A stretch of DNA of 64,000 nucleotides from Paenibacillus senegalimassiliensis. GTDB lineage: Bacteria > Bacillota > Bacilli > Paenibacillales > Paenibacillaceae. Where the stretch lies: contig NZ_LN909042.1 of assembly GCF_001486585.1 (NCBI RefSeq), positions 1 to 64,000 on the forward strand. Direction: 5' to 3'. Positions 29,998-39,549 of this stretch are shown here, piece by piece. Position 1 is the stretch's first letter, and every line of letters starts with the position of its first letter. Position numbers and translations under genes: made by a program. The notes beneath the pieces were generated by a model. That model made no database searches and had not been told where the DNA came from. It saw only the letters and a program-made list of their open reading frames with translations.

Positions 29998-30987
29998 ATG
30001 GTTAATAAAACAGCGCGGCAAACAGTCATTATTACGGGAGGTAACTCGGGTCTGGGATACGCTTGCGCAAGTACACTATTGATGTCATCGCAGCCGTATC
30101 ATGTCATTCTTGCCTGCCGTAGCCCTGAGCGTGCAGAAGAGGCAGTTCATTTACTACGCAAGTCTGTTATGGCTGAAGCGAGCGTGGAGGCGATGGTGTT
30201 GGATCTTGCATCGTTCGCATCAGTCCGGGCCTTCTCAGCAAAGCTTAAGCAAAGGCTGGAAGCGAAAGAAATCCCACCTCTGTATGGCCTTGTCTGCAAT
30301 GCAGGCGTTCAGGGTAAGAAGGTATTTACGGTGGATGGATTTGAATCAACCTTCGCAGTAAACATTCTCGGGCACTATTTGCTTATTGACCTACTGCTTC
30401 CATCATTTATGAAGCCTGCCCGAATTGCTATTGTTGCTAGCGGTGTACATGACCCAGCGCAAATGGAAGGACTTCCCGCTGGGGCTACCGTTCCAGCGCC
30501 GGCCTGGAACTCAACGTTCGCTTTGGCCAAAGGAGAGCTTGGACCTTCCGCTGCCAATGACGATGAAAACGCTGACCGCGGGCGCAGATACTCTACATCT
30601 AAGCTTGCTAGTATATACCTCACATATGGGCTTGCTCAGCAACTGCCCGAGGGAATCACCGTTAATGCATTTGACCCAGGTATGATGCCTGGAACCGGCC
30701 TTGCGCGCGAGTATACGGGTTTAATCCGATTTATGTGGGATTTAGTAATGCCTAGAGTCCTACCGCTGATGCGAAGGTTCATTACACAAAATATCCATTC
30801 ACCCAAGGAATCTGGTATAGCATTGGCACGACTTATCATCGATCCAGCACTGAATGGTATTAGTGGTAAATACTTTGAAGGCCTAAAAGAAATCCGATCT
30901 TCCATCGAGTCATATGATGAGGAGCGTGCTATGGAACTCTTGCATAGTAGCGCGGTTCTCACAGCAATTGAAGCGCCAGCTCTTTAG
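29998..30987 (+). CDS. short-chain dehydrogenase/reductase
   Basis: The 329-aa SDR has the nucleotide-binding motif TGGNSGLGYA near residue 14, NAG in CNAGVQ near 102, and the catalytic YSTSK near 198. The long form resembles WW-domain oxidoreductase/protochlorophyllide-reductase-type SDRs that act on lipids or xenobiotics. Likely NADP-dependent. A TetR gene follows in the same direction and three operator copies precede it, so it is probably induced by an unknown substrate. Confidence 0.9.
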   Translation: MVNKTARQTVIITGGNSGLGYACASTLLMSSQPYHVILACRSPERAEEAVHLLRKSVMAEASVEAMVLDLASFASVRAFSAKLKQRLEAKEIPPLYGLVCNAGVQGKKVFTVDGFESTFAVNILGHYLLIDLLLPSFMKPARIAIVASGVHDPAQMEGLPAGATVPAPAWNSTFALAKGELGPSAANDDENADRGRRYSTSKLASIYLTYGLAQQLPEGITVNAFDPGMMPGTGLAREYTGLIRFMWDLVMPRVLPLMRRFITQNIHSPKESGIALARLIIDPALNGISGKYFEGLKEIRSSIESYDEERAMELLHSSAVLTAIEAPAL

Positions 30988-31073
30988 ATAATACAGTCTA
31001 ACTAGACGGATTGCCGCATATTTGCTACAATTTTTGCGAGTTTGGTCTCAGAACCGGAAGGAGCAAAAAAGGC

Positions 31074-31658
31074 ATGTCCAAAGATATCTCTAACGGTCTT
31101 CGTGAACGAAAGAAACGAGAAACGCGTGAACGGATTGTTGAAAAAAGTTTGGGGTTGTTTTTTTCGAAGGGATTCGAGCAAACGACTTTGGATGAGATCG
31201 CTTTAGCGGCTAATATTTCACGCCGGACTTTTTTCTATTATTTCAAGTCTAAAGAAGATGTTCTGCTTGCAAAATACGACGAACTCTTGGATGAGTTGCG
31301 AGTAGTAATGCTTAAGGAAGCAATAAACCAATCTCCATTTGATGCTGCAAAAAGCTGCCTGCTAAAAATGGCATCCCTATACGTGACAAAGGAAACCGTT
31401 GATTTAGACAGGGTCATAAGCTCGTCCGAGTCGCTACGCAAACGGAAAGAAGTCTTTAATCTGGATATGGAGAACGTTTTAGCAGAACTTTTGTGTGAAT
31501 TGTGGCCAGCAGAGGAGCAGTCTTCACTTCGCCTCATAGCCATGATTGTGATAGGTACCGTTCGTATTTCTCAAGATATCTGGAGACAGGAACAGGGCCG
31601 CTATCCATTAGCTCATTATCTTCAACATAATTTCGCTCTTTTACAGAATCAATTCTGA
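31074..31658 (+). CDS. TetR-family regulator
   Basis: ATG 31074 (GGAAGGAG 10 nt upstream) gives 194 aa. The N-terminal HTH is KRETRERIVEKSLGLFFSKG, LDEIALAANISRRTFFYYFKSKEDV. The C-terminal half is the all-helical ligand-binding core. Co-directional with the SDR gene, 86 nt apart, so likely self-regulating through the operators at 29917-29967. Confidence 0.9.
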   Translation: MSKDISNGLRERKKRETRERIVEKSLGLFFSKGFEQTTLDEIALAANISRRTFFYYFKSKEDVLLAKYDELLDELRVVMLKEAINQSPFDAAKSCLLKMASLYVTKETVDLDRVISSSESLRKRKEVFNLDMENVLAELLCELWPAEEQSSLRLIAMIVIGTVRISQDIWRQEQGRYPLAHYLQHNFALLQNQF

Positions 31659-31682
31659 GAGCACCAATTAAAGTGCTCTTTT
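31657..31682 (+). terminator. intrinsic terminator
   Basis: AGAGCAC (31658-31664) pairs with GTGCTCT (31673-31679), then TTTCC. It ends the SDR-TetR unit. Confidence 0.75.
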
Positions 31683-31717
31683 CCTCTCCTCTTGGCATTG
31701 CTCCCCATTGGTTTTAA

Positions 31718-32854
31718 CTAATTAGAGAGTTTTTCATAACCAAGCATAATCTCATTATCAGAAGAAAGATACCATTTTCCATCGGGAGCCTTAACAATGG
31801 GCAAGAGATAGTAGCCTCGAAAATGAACAGGATTCTCACTTACTTTTTCTTTTATTGAAAAAACGGTGTAAACCATGGATTCATCGGAGTTATAAGTAAC
31901 AATGATAGGTTGTTCGTCTACTTTATAACCAGTATTCTTAGACATTTCACGTTGAAATTCCCAATTGTAATATTTAAGCAACTCCTCTTTAGTTTCGTCG
32001 GAAGATATCAGGCTCACAATTGCCTCCGCATTTTTCTCATCCAGTGCTTTGAAATAGGAGGTGATCACCCTTTTTATACTAGATTTATCAGGTTCAGGCA
32101 CCTCTACTTCCTTCCGCGCCAAAGATTTATAGTCCAAGTATTCTGTTTTGGAGTACATTTCTTGAATAACCCACTGGTTGTCTTCTTGTCTTTCTAATTG
32201 AAATTCCGTATGTAACAAGTGATTTAGCAACATGGTTTCGTTTTTGGGAATTTTTGCATCAACCCATACGGTGGCGGCTCCCCATGAAGGTGAGACTTCA
32301 TATTTTGTGATAGTGGCATTGTCATAGGTTGACTTAAAAAATTGTTCAATCACTAAGCGAATCGAGCGAAAATCTGATGTTCTTGGTTCTCTCCATAAGT
32401 TTTCAGAAATAGTCACGGTCCTGTTCGCGCCGTTATAATCAGCATATGTATAGTCCGTTGCATTGAACAAATGAATCATGACCAAAGTGTTGCTCCCGGA
32501 AGCGATTGTCATTGGCTCCTCCGAATTAAATTCGTACAGCTTCCCATCTATGTAGGTTGTGCCATTCTTAATGTCAATTTTAAATGATATATCTTCCGAA
32601 CCGGCGGTGATAACTTGATTAGCTGTATCATACTTAAAAGCAAAACCTAAGGCCAAAGCGATACTACGGAATTCTACGTACACCCTCCCTCCTTTCAAAA
32701 CAGGTGAAACAGTAGGTTTAATTTCCTTGTCCTCAACGTAGATGCGTATCGGGTTAGTAAACTTGGGCGCTGCAGAAATTGGCGTCAACGGTAGCGTAAC
32801 GAGTAAACTGATTATGGACAAGATAAATACATACTTTGTAAAAATATTTTTCAT
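31718..32854 (-). CDS. secreted stalk-domain protein
   Basis: The 378-aa product has a signal peptide (1-27, LSIISLLVTLPLTPISAA), then two copies of the copper amine oxidase-type stalk fold at about 36-140 (IRIYVEDKEIKPTVSP, FRSIALALGFAFKYD; then FNATDYTYADYNGANR). The rest includes repeated NTF2-like segments (RLVIEQFFKSTYDNAT and VITSYFKALDEKNAEAIVSL). It is exported and wall- or surface-associated; exact role unknown. No operon partner. Confidence 0.75.
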   Translation of the reverse strand: MKNIFTKYVFILSIISLLVTLPLTPISAAPKFTNPIRIYVEDKEIKPTVSPVLKGGRVYVEFRSIALALGFAFKYDTANQVITAGSEDISFKIDIKNGTTYIDGKLYEFNSEEPMTIASGSNTLVMIHLFNATDYTYADYNGANRTVTISENLWREPRTSDFRSIRLVIEQFFKSTYDNATITKYEVSPSWGAATVWVDAKIPKNETMLLNHLLHTEFQLERQEDNQWVIQEMYSKTEYLDYKSLARKEVEVPEPDKSSIKRVITSYFKALDEKNAEAIVSLISSDETKEELLKYYNWEFQREMSKNTGYKVDEQPIIVTYNSDESMVYTVFSIKEKVSENPVHFRGYYLLPIVKAPDGKWYLSSDNEIMLGYEKLSN

Positions 32855-33056
32855 TAATCCTTCTCCTTTTATGTAAAATACTACAATAGTTGTATATTCG
32901 ACATACAGAATAATTTCCCTTTTATAACTCCCCCAATCCTAGCCCAAAGTCTAGGCCCGAGCACCCCCTTAAGACGGTTATGTCACGTAACTAAGGTAGA
33001 TATAATGGGTTTATAAACTTAGAGCGTGAATTATGACAGCTTAAAGGGAGTGTTTG

Positions 33057-33851
33057 ATGATGAAGGCAACAGAAGCGCCTGCAACGGCCAAGATGGGGAA
33101 GGTCAGTTGGGTGCTGTTTAATCCTAAAACCTATGCAACGATTCTCTACTTATTGCTATCTCTCCCGTTGGGGATTGTTTATTTGACACTAGCGATTACG
33201 GGGTTGGTTCTATCCGTGGTGTTGACCCCGATATTTATCGGAATACCGATGTTTTTTGGAGTGGCGAAGCTGCTTCAGGGGATAGTGAATTTTGAGCAGG
33301 GTCTGATTCGACATATCCTGGGCTTGCCGACTCCTCCGGCTTCAACTCCTAACCATTCACAAGCCGAAGTCGGGCAAAATTGGTTCAAGCGTATGGTGAA
33401 GGGTTTTGACGGTGGATTATTCATTAGAAATGTCATGCTCGTCTTACTGCGGTTTGTCACAGGTATCGTTTTCTTTGTGGTAATGGTGACGGCGTTAGCC
33501 TTGGGAATCGGGTTCATCGCCCTTCCTGCGGTGCATATCATTCTGATGAATGAAATCCAATTGGATATCCTGGAAAATAACCTGTTCCATTATTTCCATA
33601 TTAACTGGTCGTATAATGAGCAATATCTGTTATACGTAGGCTTGGGTGTTGTACTTTTCTGGATCGCGCTTCGTGTGGTGAATGGTCTGATGCAGGTTCA
33701 GCGCAGAATCATGTATGTGGATGAGTCCTATATGCAGCAACCGTCGCCAGAGGCGGTCGAAGCCCCGCAATTTCATGTGCCTGCCGAGTCACCTTATGGA
33801 GGAGATTTTTCAGAAAATCAGCCCGGTTCAGAGAAAGTATGGCTTGCTTAA
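33057..33851 (+). CDS. membrane protein with sensor-type domain (PF13796-like)
   Basis: The 264-aa product has four or more membrane helices (LYLLLSLPLGIVYLTLAITG, VVLTPIFIGIPMFFGVA, FVTGIVFFVVMVTALAL, YLLYVGLGVVLFWIALRVV) and the Leu-Pro-Gly-rich pattern of the stand-alone Sensor domain often fused to histidine kinases. No kinase domain is attached here. C-terminal tail is acidic and Pro-rich. AAAGGGAG precedes the ATG. Function unknown. Confidence 0.7.
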   Translation: MMKATEAPATAKMGKVSWVLFNPKTYATILYLLLSLPLGIVYLTLAITGLVLSVVLTPIFIGIPMFFGVAKLLQGIVNFEQGLIRHILGLPTPPASTPNHSQAEVGQNWFKRMVKGFDGGLFIRNVMLVLLRFVTGIVFFVVMVTALALGIGFIALPAVHIILMNEIQLDILENNLFHYFHINWSYNEQYLLYVGLGVVLFWIALRVVNGLMQVQRRIMYVDESYMQQPSPEAVEAPQFHVPAESPYGGDFSENQPGSEKVWLA

Positions 33852-34012
33852 TACGAGTTGAAGTGACAAATAGAGGGGGTCTTGGCTATGCATTTCCGCA
33901 TAGTAAGGCTCCCTTTTCAATTCCAGTTAAGAAGTGAGTTTCCTTTATATCATGGGTAGATAACTCTCATGTATGGTAATATGTACTAATAGATAATAGA
34001 GGGGGATACATC

Positions 34013-34624
34013 TTGAGAAAAGCAAGTTTAGGTATTTTATGGATAGCTTTGTTGGTACTGGTTACTGCCTGTGGAAATGCTGCGTCCACATCACCAGAAG
34101 CGCCGGAGGCGGATACTACGGCACAGGAACAAGGTGCTACGAATAACTCAAGTAATGAGCAAGCGGAAGCGGTTGTTACAGAAGAACCGGTTAAGGAGCC
34201 AGAAGCACCAGCAGAAGTCAGCCTGAAAGTAGGGGACAAGTTCAATTTGAGTGATTGGGAGATTATGCTGAACTCTTTTGAATTTAATCAACAGGTCAGT
34301 GATGATTACTTTGCTTCCAGCGCCGATGAAGGGAATAAGCTCCTGATTCTGAACTATACGGTGACCAACCAAGGAACGGAAGCGGATAGCTTTACGGCCA
34401 TGATTGGCGGCGTTGAGATGAAGGCCTATTTTAACGACAAATATGAGTATAATTATACGATTACGATGATCGATAAAGACCTTAGCAATGAGAGTGTAAA
34501 GCCGCTAGCTTCGAAAACGGGGTTTGTGGTCATTGAAGTTCCTGATATCGTAGCCCAATCCGAAGATGGCTTGGTATTAAAGCTCGCACAAGATGAGGAC
34601 AAAGTGACGATTACCTTGAGATAG
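34013..34624 (+). CDS. DUF4352 lipoprotein
   Basis: TTG start with AGAGGGGGA; lipobox VTAC (Cys20). A Ser/Thr/Glu-rich linker (30-65) is followed by a DUF4352 immunoglobulin-like domain (LKVGDKFNLSDWEIMLNSFE, LLILNYTVTNQGTEADSF, TGFVVIEVPD). Anchored to the membrane outer face; role unknown. Followed by a strong terminator. Confidence 0.85.
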   Translation: MRKASLGILWIALLVLVTACGNAASTSPEAPEADTTAQEQGATNNSSNEQAEAVVTEEPVKEPEAPAEVSLKVGDKFNLSDWEIMLNSFEFNQQVSDDYFASSADEGNKLLILNYTVTNQGTEADSFTAMIGGVEMKAYFNDKYEYNYTITMIDKDLSNESVKPLASKTGFVVIEVPDIVAQSEDGLVLKLAQDEDKVTITLR

Positions 34625-34651
34625 GTGGAGTTATTGTTGCTAGTATAAAAG

Positions 34652-34698
34652 AAACCGCAAGCGTAATGGGAATTCTCCCAGAGCTTGCGGTTTTTTTT
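34652..34698 (+). terminator. intrinsic terminator
   Basis: AAACCGCAAGC (34652-34662) pairs with GCTTGCGGTTT (34683-34693) followed by T5, with an inner TGGGA...TCCCA stem. Confidence 0.85.
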
Positions 34699-34879
34699 GC
34701 GCGAATGGTGCCACATCTCTAGCAGGAATAATTCCTCTAACTTTCGTGAAAGATGGTTCTAAGATAGATGGAGGACAACGCATAGCTATTTGCTTCCTTG
34801 TCGGCATTAAGAGGCGCCTCTACTTATGCTATAATTAAAAAAATATAAATTATTTGGACAAAGGGTGCAACGAACAACC

Positions 34880-36193
34880 ATGTACGATTATCATGACGCT
34901 GTGCACCATAAGCTGATCATTATCGGTGCAGGCGCATCAGGACTTATGGCTGCTGTTACGGCGCGGGATTTAGGTATAGATACCGCCATTCTGGAGGGTA
35001 ACGACCGAATTGGTAAGAAGATCGCCATGACAGGCGACGGTCGCTGCAATATAACAAATGAATCCACAAGGGCGGGAACGGACGACGAAGGGGTGGCTTT
35101 GTCACGCAAGTATTACGGAAGCCAGTCTGGGTTCCCCCTACCTGTGTTGCAACAATTTGGTATTCAACAAACCATTGATTTCTTTCATGTGCTTGGACTG
35201 CCGCTCACCAGGTTGAAAGAGGGCTTAATGTACCCGATGTCGCTGCAAGCCGCATCCGTGGTGGATATTTTTGAGCTTGCTTTGGAGGAACGGAACATTC
35301 CGGTATACCTTAACAACAAGGTGATGGACGTGACAGTATCGACGAATCAACCGCGATTCACCATCACATGCCGGACCGATACGGGGGAGCAGACTGTCTA
35401 TACCAGCGAATATCTGTTTCTTTGTACGGGCGGACTTACGGGCCAGAATGCTGGAACGGATGGATCGGGGTATACGCTGGCAGAGCGAATGGGGCATACC
35501 TTAATCAAGCCTTTGCCGGCCATTGTGCAGTTGAAGGTGAAGTATCCCTATCAGAAGGGGCTATCAGGCATCAAGCTTCAGGGACAAGCCCACCTCCTTG
35601 TTAATGGGAAAATCGTCCGCAGTGAAGCTGGCGAAATTCATTTCACGGACTACGGCTTCTCCGGCCCACCTATTTTACAACTTGGACGGAAGGCAGCGGT
35701 GCATCTGGCAAAAAGGGATGACGTGACGCTATCCATCGATTTGATGCCGAACCGCACGGAGGATGAGGTTATCGAATTTTTGGAAACGAACTGGGGATTA
35801 TTTGCGCACCGGACGGTCGCGGAATCTTTTATCGGCTTTTTACACAAGAAGCTGGTCACCGTCTTGCTGAAGGAAGCAAAGATCGATCAAGAGTCGGGCC
35901 TGCTGTGCCAGGATCTCTCCTGGAAAACGAAAAAAATCTTCTATAAGCTATTAAAATCCTGGGAGTTCAAAGTAACCGAAACCCATAGCTTTGAGCATGC
36001 GCAAGCGACAGCGGGAGGGATTGCTACGAAAGAGCTGGACCCAGGTACGCTGGAATCCAAGCTCGTGCCTGGGCTATACTTGGCCGGTGAGGTAATGGAT
36101 GTGGACGGAGACTTTGGCGGCTACAATTTGCAATGGGCCTGGAGCTCCGGTTATACGGCCGCGATGGCGCTGGGCAAGCACATTTTCCGATGA
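34880..36193 (+). CDS. BaiN/HI0933-family FAD-dependent oxidoreductase, copy 1
   Basis: The 437-aa flavoprotein has the Rossmann FAD motif IIIGAGASGLMAAVTA near residue 14, GDGRCNITN near 55, YPMSLQAASV near 117, LFLCTGGLTG near 178, and ends with LAGEVMDVDGDFGGYNLQWAWSSG, the family signature. ATG 34880 is preferred over GTG 34865 because copy 2 aligns from its ATG 36227 at the same distance from the FAD motif. The family includes bile-acid reductase BaiN and uncharacterised YhiN/HI0933 enzymes; substrate unknown. Confidence 0.9.
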   Translation: MYDYHDAVHHKLIIIGAGASGLMAAVTARDLGIDTAILEGNDRIGKKIAMTGDGRCNITNESTRAGTDDEGVALSRKYYGSQSGFPLPVLQQFGIQQTIDFFHVLGLPLTRLKEGLMYPMSLQAASVVDIFELALEERNIPVYLNNKVMDVTVSTNQPRFTITCRTDTGEQTVYTSEYLFLCTGGLTGQNAGTDGSGYTLAERMGHTLIKPLPAIVQLKVKYPYQKGLSGIKLQGQAHLLVNGKIVRSEAGEIHFTDYGFSGPPILQLGRKAAVHLAKRDDVTLSIDLMPNRTEDEVIEFLETNWGLFAHRTVAESFIGFLHKKLVTVLLKEAKIDQESGLLCQDLSWKTKKIFYKLLKSWEFKVTETHSFEHAQATAGGIATKELDPGTLESKLVPGLYLAGEVMDVDGDFGGYNLQWAWSSGYTAAMALGKHIFR

Positions 36194-36226
36194 AAATATG
36201 GACAAAAAGGAATGGTTTCACCTCCT

Positions 36227-37543
36227 ATGAATAAATCTCAATCTTCTAAGCATCACGAGCTGCTCATTATTGGTGCGGGGGCTTCCGGACTTATGGCCGC
36301 TGTTACGGCGCGAGATCTGGGGATCGATACCGCTATTATTGAGAGCAATGACCGTGTCGGCAAAAAGGTACTAACCACCGGTAATGGCCGCTGCAATATA
36401 ACGAATAAATCGACGGCAACGGGGGGAGACGAAGCGGCTAATTTGTCGACCAAATACCATAGCAATCAGGCGGAATTCCCCCTGCCTGTATTGCAGCAAT
36501 TTGGCGTCCGGCAAACTGTGGATTTCTTCTCCACGATTGGCCTCCCTCTGGTCGCTATTGAGAATGGCCGAATGTACCCGATGTCTTTGCAGGCTGCCTC
36601 TGTGCTGGGGGTTTTTCAGATTGCGTTGGAGGACCGCAATGCACCGATCTATTTCAAGACCAAGGTGCTAGACGTGATGGTGTCCGAGGGACACCCGCGC
36701 TTTACAATTGTGTGTCAGACGGATAGCGAGGAACAGGTCACCTATACCAGCAATTATCTCTTTCTCTGTACGGGGGGTCTTACTGCACCGAAGACCGGAA
36801 CGGATGGCTCGGGTTATACTTTGGCCCAGCGACTGGGGCATACCTTGATTGACCCGGTTCCCGGGATTGTTCAACTTAAGCTGGATAGTCCGTACTTGAA
36901 GGAGTTGTCCGGAGTTAAATTCGAGGGCTGGGGACACATCATCGCTAATGGTGAAGTTATCCGCAGCGAATATGGCGAGGTGCTGTTTACGAATTATGGC
37001 GCCTCCGGCCCACCCATTCTCCAGTTAAGCCGGAAGGCTGCCGCTCAGCTTGCCAAAGGACACACAGTGACCTTATCGCTGGATATGATGCCGGACAAGA
37101 CGGATGAAGAGGTTACTGATTTCCTTGATACACATTGGGGCATGTTCGGACACCGGACGGTTGCAAATTCTCTGATCGGCATCTTGAATAAGAAGCTGAT
37201 CCCGATCCTCTTGCAAGAGGCGGGCATCGGTGAGGACCAAAATCTACTGTGTCAGGATATGTCTTGGAAGACTAGAAAGGCCTTGTGCCGCCTGATGAAG
37301 CATTGGGATTTCATCGTGACGGATACCAACGGGTTCCCGAACGCTCAAACCACAGCCGGGGGTATCGACACGACAGACCTACAAGAAGGAACACTGGAAT
37401 CCAAGCTCGTGCCTGGGCTTTATTTGGCCGGTGAAGTCATGGATGTTGATGGCGATTGTGGGGGCTACAACCTGCAATGGGCCTGGAGCTCAGGCTATAC
37501 CGCGGCAACGGCACTGGCCAAGCGGATTGCTGGCAAGAAATAG
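36227..37543 (+). CDS. BaiN/HI0933-family FAD-dependent oxidoreductase, copy 2
   Basis: The 438-aa copy begins 33 nt after copy 1 and matches it almost throughout: LLIIGAGASGLMAAVTARDL, GNGRCNITN, YPMSLQAASV, LFLCTGGLTA, LAGEVMDVDGDCGGYNLQWA. Differences are concentrated in the middle (HLFV of the ligand side), fitting duplication followed by divergence in substrate. ATG 36227 is taken by alignment; ATG 36212 lacks a proper ribosome binding site spacing. Confidence 0.88.
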   Translation: MNKSQSSKHHELLIIGAGASGLMAAVTARDLGIDTAIIESNDRVGKKVLTTGNGRCNITNKSTATGGDEAANLSTKYHSNQAEFPLPVLQQFGVRQTVDFFSTIGLPLVAIENGRMYPMSLQAASVLGVFQIALEDRNAPIYFKTKVLDVMVSEGHPRFTIVCQTDSEEQVTYTSNYLFLCTGGLTAPKTGTDGSGYTLAQRLGHTLIDPVPGIVQLKLDSPYLKELSGVKFEGWGHIIANGEVIRSEYGEVLFTNYGASGPPILQLSRKAAAQLAKGHTVTLSLDMMPDKTDEEVTDFLDTHWGMFGHRTVANSLIGILNKKLIPILLQEAGIGEDQNLLCQDMSWKTRKALCRLMKHWDFIVTDTNGFPNAQTTAGGIDTTDLQEGTLESKLVPGLYLAGEVMDVDGDCGGYNLQWAWSSGYTAATALAKRIAGKK

Positions 37544-37550
37544 AGAGTGA

Positions 37551-37590
37551 TAAGCCGCTGACTGAGATTACTTAGTTCGGCGGTTTTTTT
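37551..37590 (+). terminator. intrinsic terminator
   Basis: AAGCCGC...GCGGTT stem with an inner CTGAG / CTTAG-type pairing, followed by T7. It ends the flavoprotein pair. Confidence 0.7.
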
Positions 37591-37708
37591 ATGCTTTGAA
37601 GCTGGCAGGAGTACACCAACTTAATTCTAGCCTAGAATAGTGAATATAATCACATCGCAGAGAATATAATCCCTTACTGTAAAATTAGAGAATATGGAGG
37701 TGATTCGT

Positions 37709-37930
37709 GTGTACTGGCTTAATGTAGATAAACCCACCAATGTTTCTAGATTACATAAGAGTGAATGTTCATACTGCAAACCTAATGGAACATATTTAAA
37801 GGGTAAAGAGGTCGAAAAAGTTGATGGTGGCTGGTTTTCATTTGCGTCTGTATCCGGTGCCAAGCAATTCCAAGAGACCAGATTTCCAAAACAAGTGCTG
37901 TTACCGTGTGCAATTTGTAATCCATTTTAA
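37709..37930 (+). CDS. small Cys/His-rich protein, 73 aa
   Basis: GTG 37709, 8 nt after GGAGG. The product carries HKSECSYC near residue 16 and CAIC at the C-terminus, a zinc-binding-like arrangement (H, C-C, C-C). Family not recognised. Stand-alone; function unknown. Confidence 0.55.
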   Translation: MYWLNVDKPTNVSRLHKSECSYCKPNGTYLKGKEVEKVDGGWFSFASVSGAKQFQETRFPKQVLLPCAICNPF

Positions 37931-38012
37931 ACTTGAAAATAGACACCGACTTTCTTCAAAAACTATGGGTAGCACGACTTCCCAACTATAACAACCCCAC
38001 AATTTTTAACTA

Positions 38013-38026
38013 TTAGCTATAGCTAA
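38013..38026. promoter_or_regulatory. perfect 14-bp palindrome upstream of the methyltransferase gene
   Basis: TTAGCTATAGCTAA, with AACTATAAC repeated on both sides (37984 and about 38028). Its place 107 bp before the methyltransferase start suggests a regulator-binding site, such as a LysR-type. No S-box or T-box was recognised. Confidence 0.4.
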
Positions 38027-38133
38027 AAACTATAACTAGATATGGTTTTTGAGTATTACACCCCGAATGGTCTGCTATGCTACAATCAAGGCAATACAAG
38101 TGAGCATGAGAGCCATCCGAGGAGGTTATTGAA

Positions 38134-39294
38134 ATGTGTGAGAGATTCCAGACAGTAGGGAGCTTGTTGCGACCGTCTGACCTATTAGCATATAAGACGC
38201 AAATTGAGCATCGGGATGATATTAGTTATCCTTTTTATCAAGAGTTTCAAGGTTACCAGGACTGTGAGGCCAAGGCCATTGAAGATGTAGTTAGCAAACA
38301 AATCGATAATAAATTGTCGGTCATTACCGATGGTGAGTATTCGAAATCGATGTGGCATCTGGATTTTGTTTGGGGCTTTGAGGGCGTTAGCCGCTATATT
38401 GCCGATCACGGTTATTTCTTCCGGGATATTGATGGAAGCTCGAAATACGAGACGCGGAAAGACATCGGCCTGCGTATTACTGGTGAATTGAGCGGGAAGA
38501 ATCATCATTTCATTGAAGTGTTCAAGAAGCTGAAGACTCTTGCGGGTGAACAGGAAACCAAGCTGTGTGTACCTTCTCCTTCCCATATTTTCGGTGAGTT
38601 GTCTTGGTCCGATAATATCGGTGGCACGGATGCCGTTTATCAGACTCGTCAGGAGCTTAAAGCCGGGCTTGTCAAAGCCTATAAGGAATTTGTCGCAGAC
38701 TTTGCTGCCGCTGGAGGGCAAATTTTGCAATTCGACGATTGCCTGTGGGAGCTATTTGCCGATGACAATCCAAACTCCCCGTATACGGGCGAGAATATTA
38801 ACCAAGAGGAAGTACAGGCTCTGGCTGATGAGTTCATCGACATTAACAATACCGTAATCGACTTTGGACATAGCTTGGGCTTGAAAATGTGGACGCACAA
38901 CTGCCGTGGCAACTACGATTCCCGTAACATGGGCGGGGGCTCCTACGTGAAGATTGCCAATCTGTTCTTGAAGCAGCTTAAGTATGACCGCTTCTTCCTG
39001 GAATGGGATGATGAACGCGCCGGTTCGCTGGAAGCGCTGGCTGTCTTCAAGGATAAGCCGAACACAGAAATCGTACTGGGCTTGTTGTCTTCCAAGACCA
39101 ATACGCTGGACGATGAAGAGCGTGTTCTTCGTTTGCTGGACGAAGCGTCGAGCATTATCGACAAGGATCGGCTGTTGCTGTCCCATCAATGCGGCTTCGC
39201 TTCCTGCGATGGCGGCAATGAATTAACGGAAGATGAGCAATGGGCGAAGATTAACCAAGGCCAAAGAATCGCCAAGCAATATTGGAGCAAGTAA
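38134..39294 (+). CDS. cobalamin-independent methionine synthase C-domain-like protein (YxjG/YxjH type)
   Basis: The 386-aa protein has the MetE-C TIM barrel: TDGEYSKSMWHLDFVWGFEG near 66, LQFDDCLWELFAD near 197, THNCRGNY near 252 (His and Cys zinc ligands), FFLEWDDERAGSLEAL near 285 and HQCGFASCDGGN near 350 (Cys ligand). The family transfers a methyl group to homocysteine or a related thiol. A core MetE with N-terminal folate domain is absent, so the methyl donor is uncertain. CGAGGAGG precedes the ATG. Confidence 0.88.
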   Translation: MCERFQTVGSLLRPSDLLAYKTQIEHRDDISYPFYQEFQGYQDCEAKAIEDVVSKQIDNKLSVITDGEYSKSMWHLDFVWGFEGVSRYIADHGYFFRDIDGSSKYETRKDIGLRITGELSGKNHHFIEVFKKLKTLAGEQETKLCVPSPSHIFGELSWSDNIGGTDAVYQTRQELKAGLVKAYKEFVADFAAAGGQILQFDDCLWELFADDNPNSPYTGENINQEEVQALADEFIDINNTVIDFGHSLGLKMWTHNCRGNYDSRNMGGGSYVKIANLFLKQLKYDRFFLEWDDERAGSLEALAVFKDKPNTEIVLGLLSSKTNTLDDEERVLRLLDEASSIIDKDRLLLSHQCGFASCDGGNELTEDEQWAKINQGQRIAKQYWSK

Positions 39295-39320
39295 CGTTCA
39301 ACTTCAGAAGTATAGTTCCA

Positions 39321-39357
39321 GAGTCATCACCCGGGATACGGGTTGGTGGCTTTTTTT
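39321..39357 (+). terminator. intrinsic terminator
   Basis: AGTCATCACCCG and CGGGTTGGTGGCT form a stem, then T6. It ends the methyltransferase gene. Confidence 0.7.
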
Positions 39358-39549
39358 GCGCTGTGGTGAATGATCAAATTTTGCGCCCGGCATGGGTTTG
39401 CACCCGCTGTTCTAGCTCCACATCACAATCCGTCAAGCTAACCCTGCAACTTTCAGCCAACATTCAACTCCGATTAAGTTTAGTTTAAGTCAGCTCATAT
39501 AGACTAAGAGCATACAAGAACCAAAACTTATGGAAGGAAGTGAGTGGGG

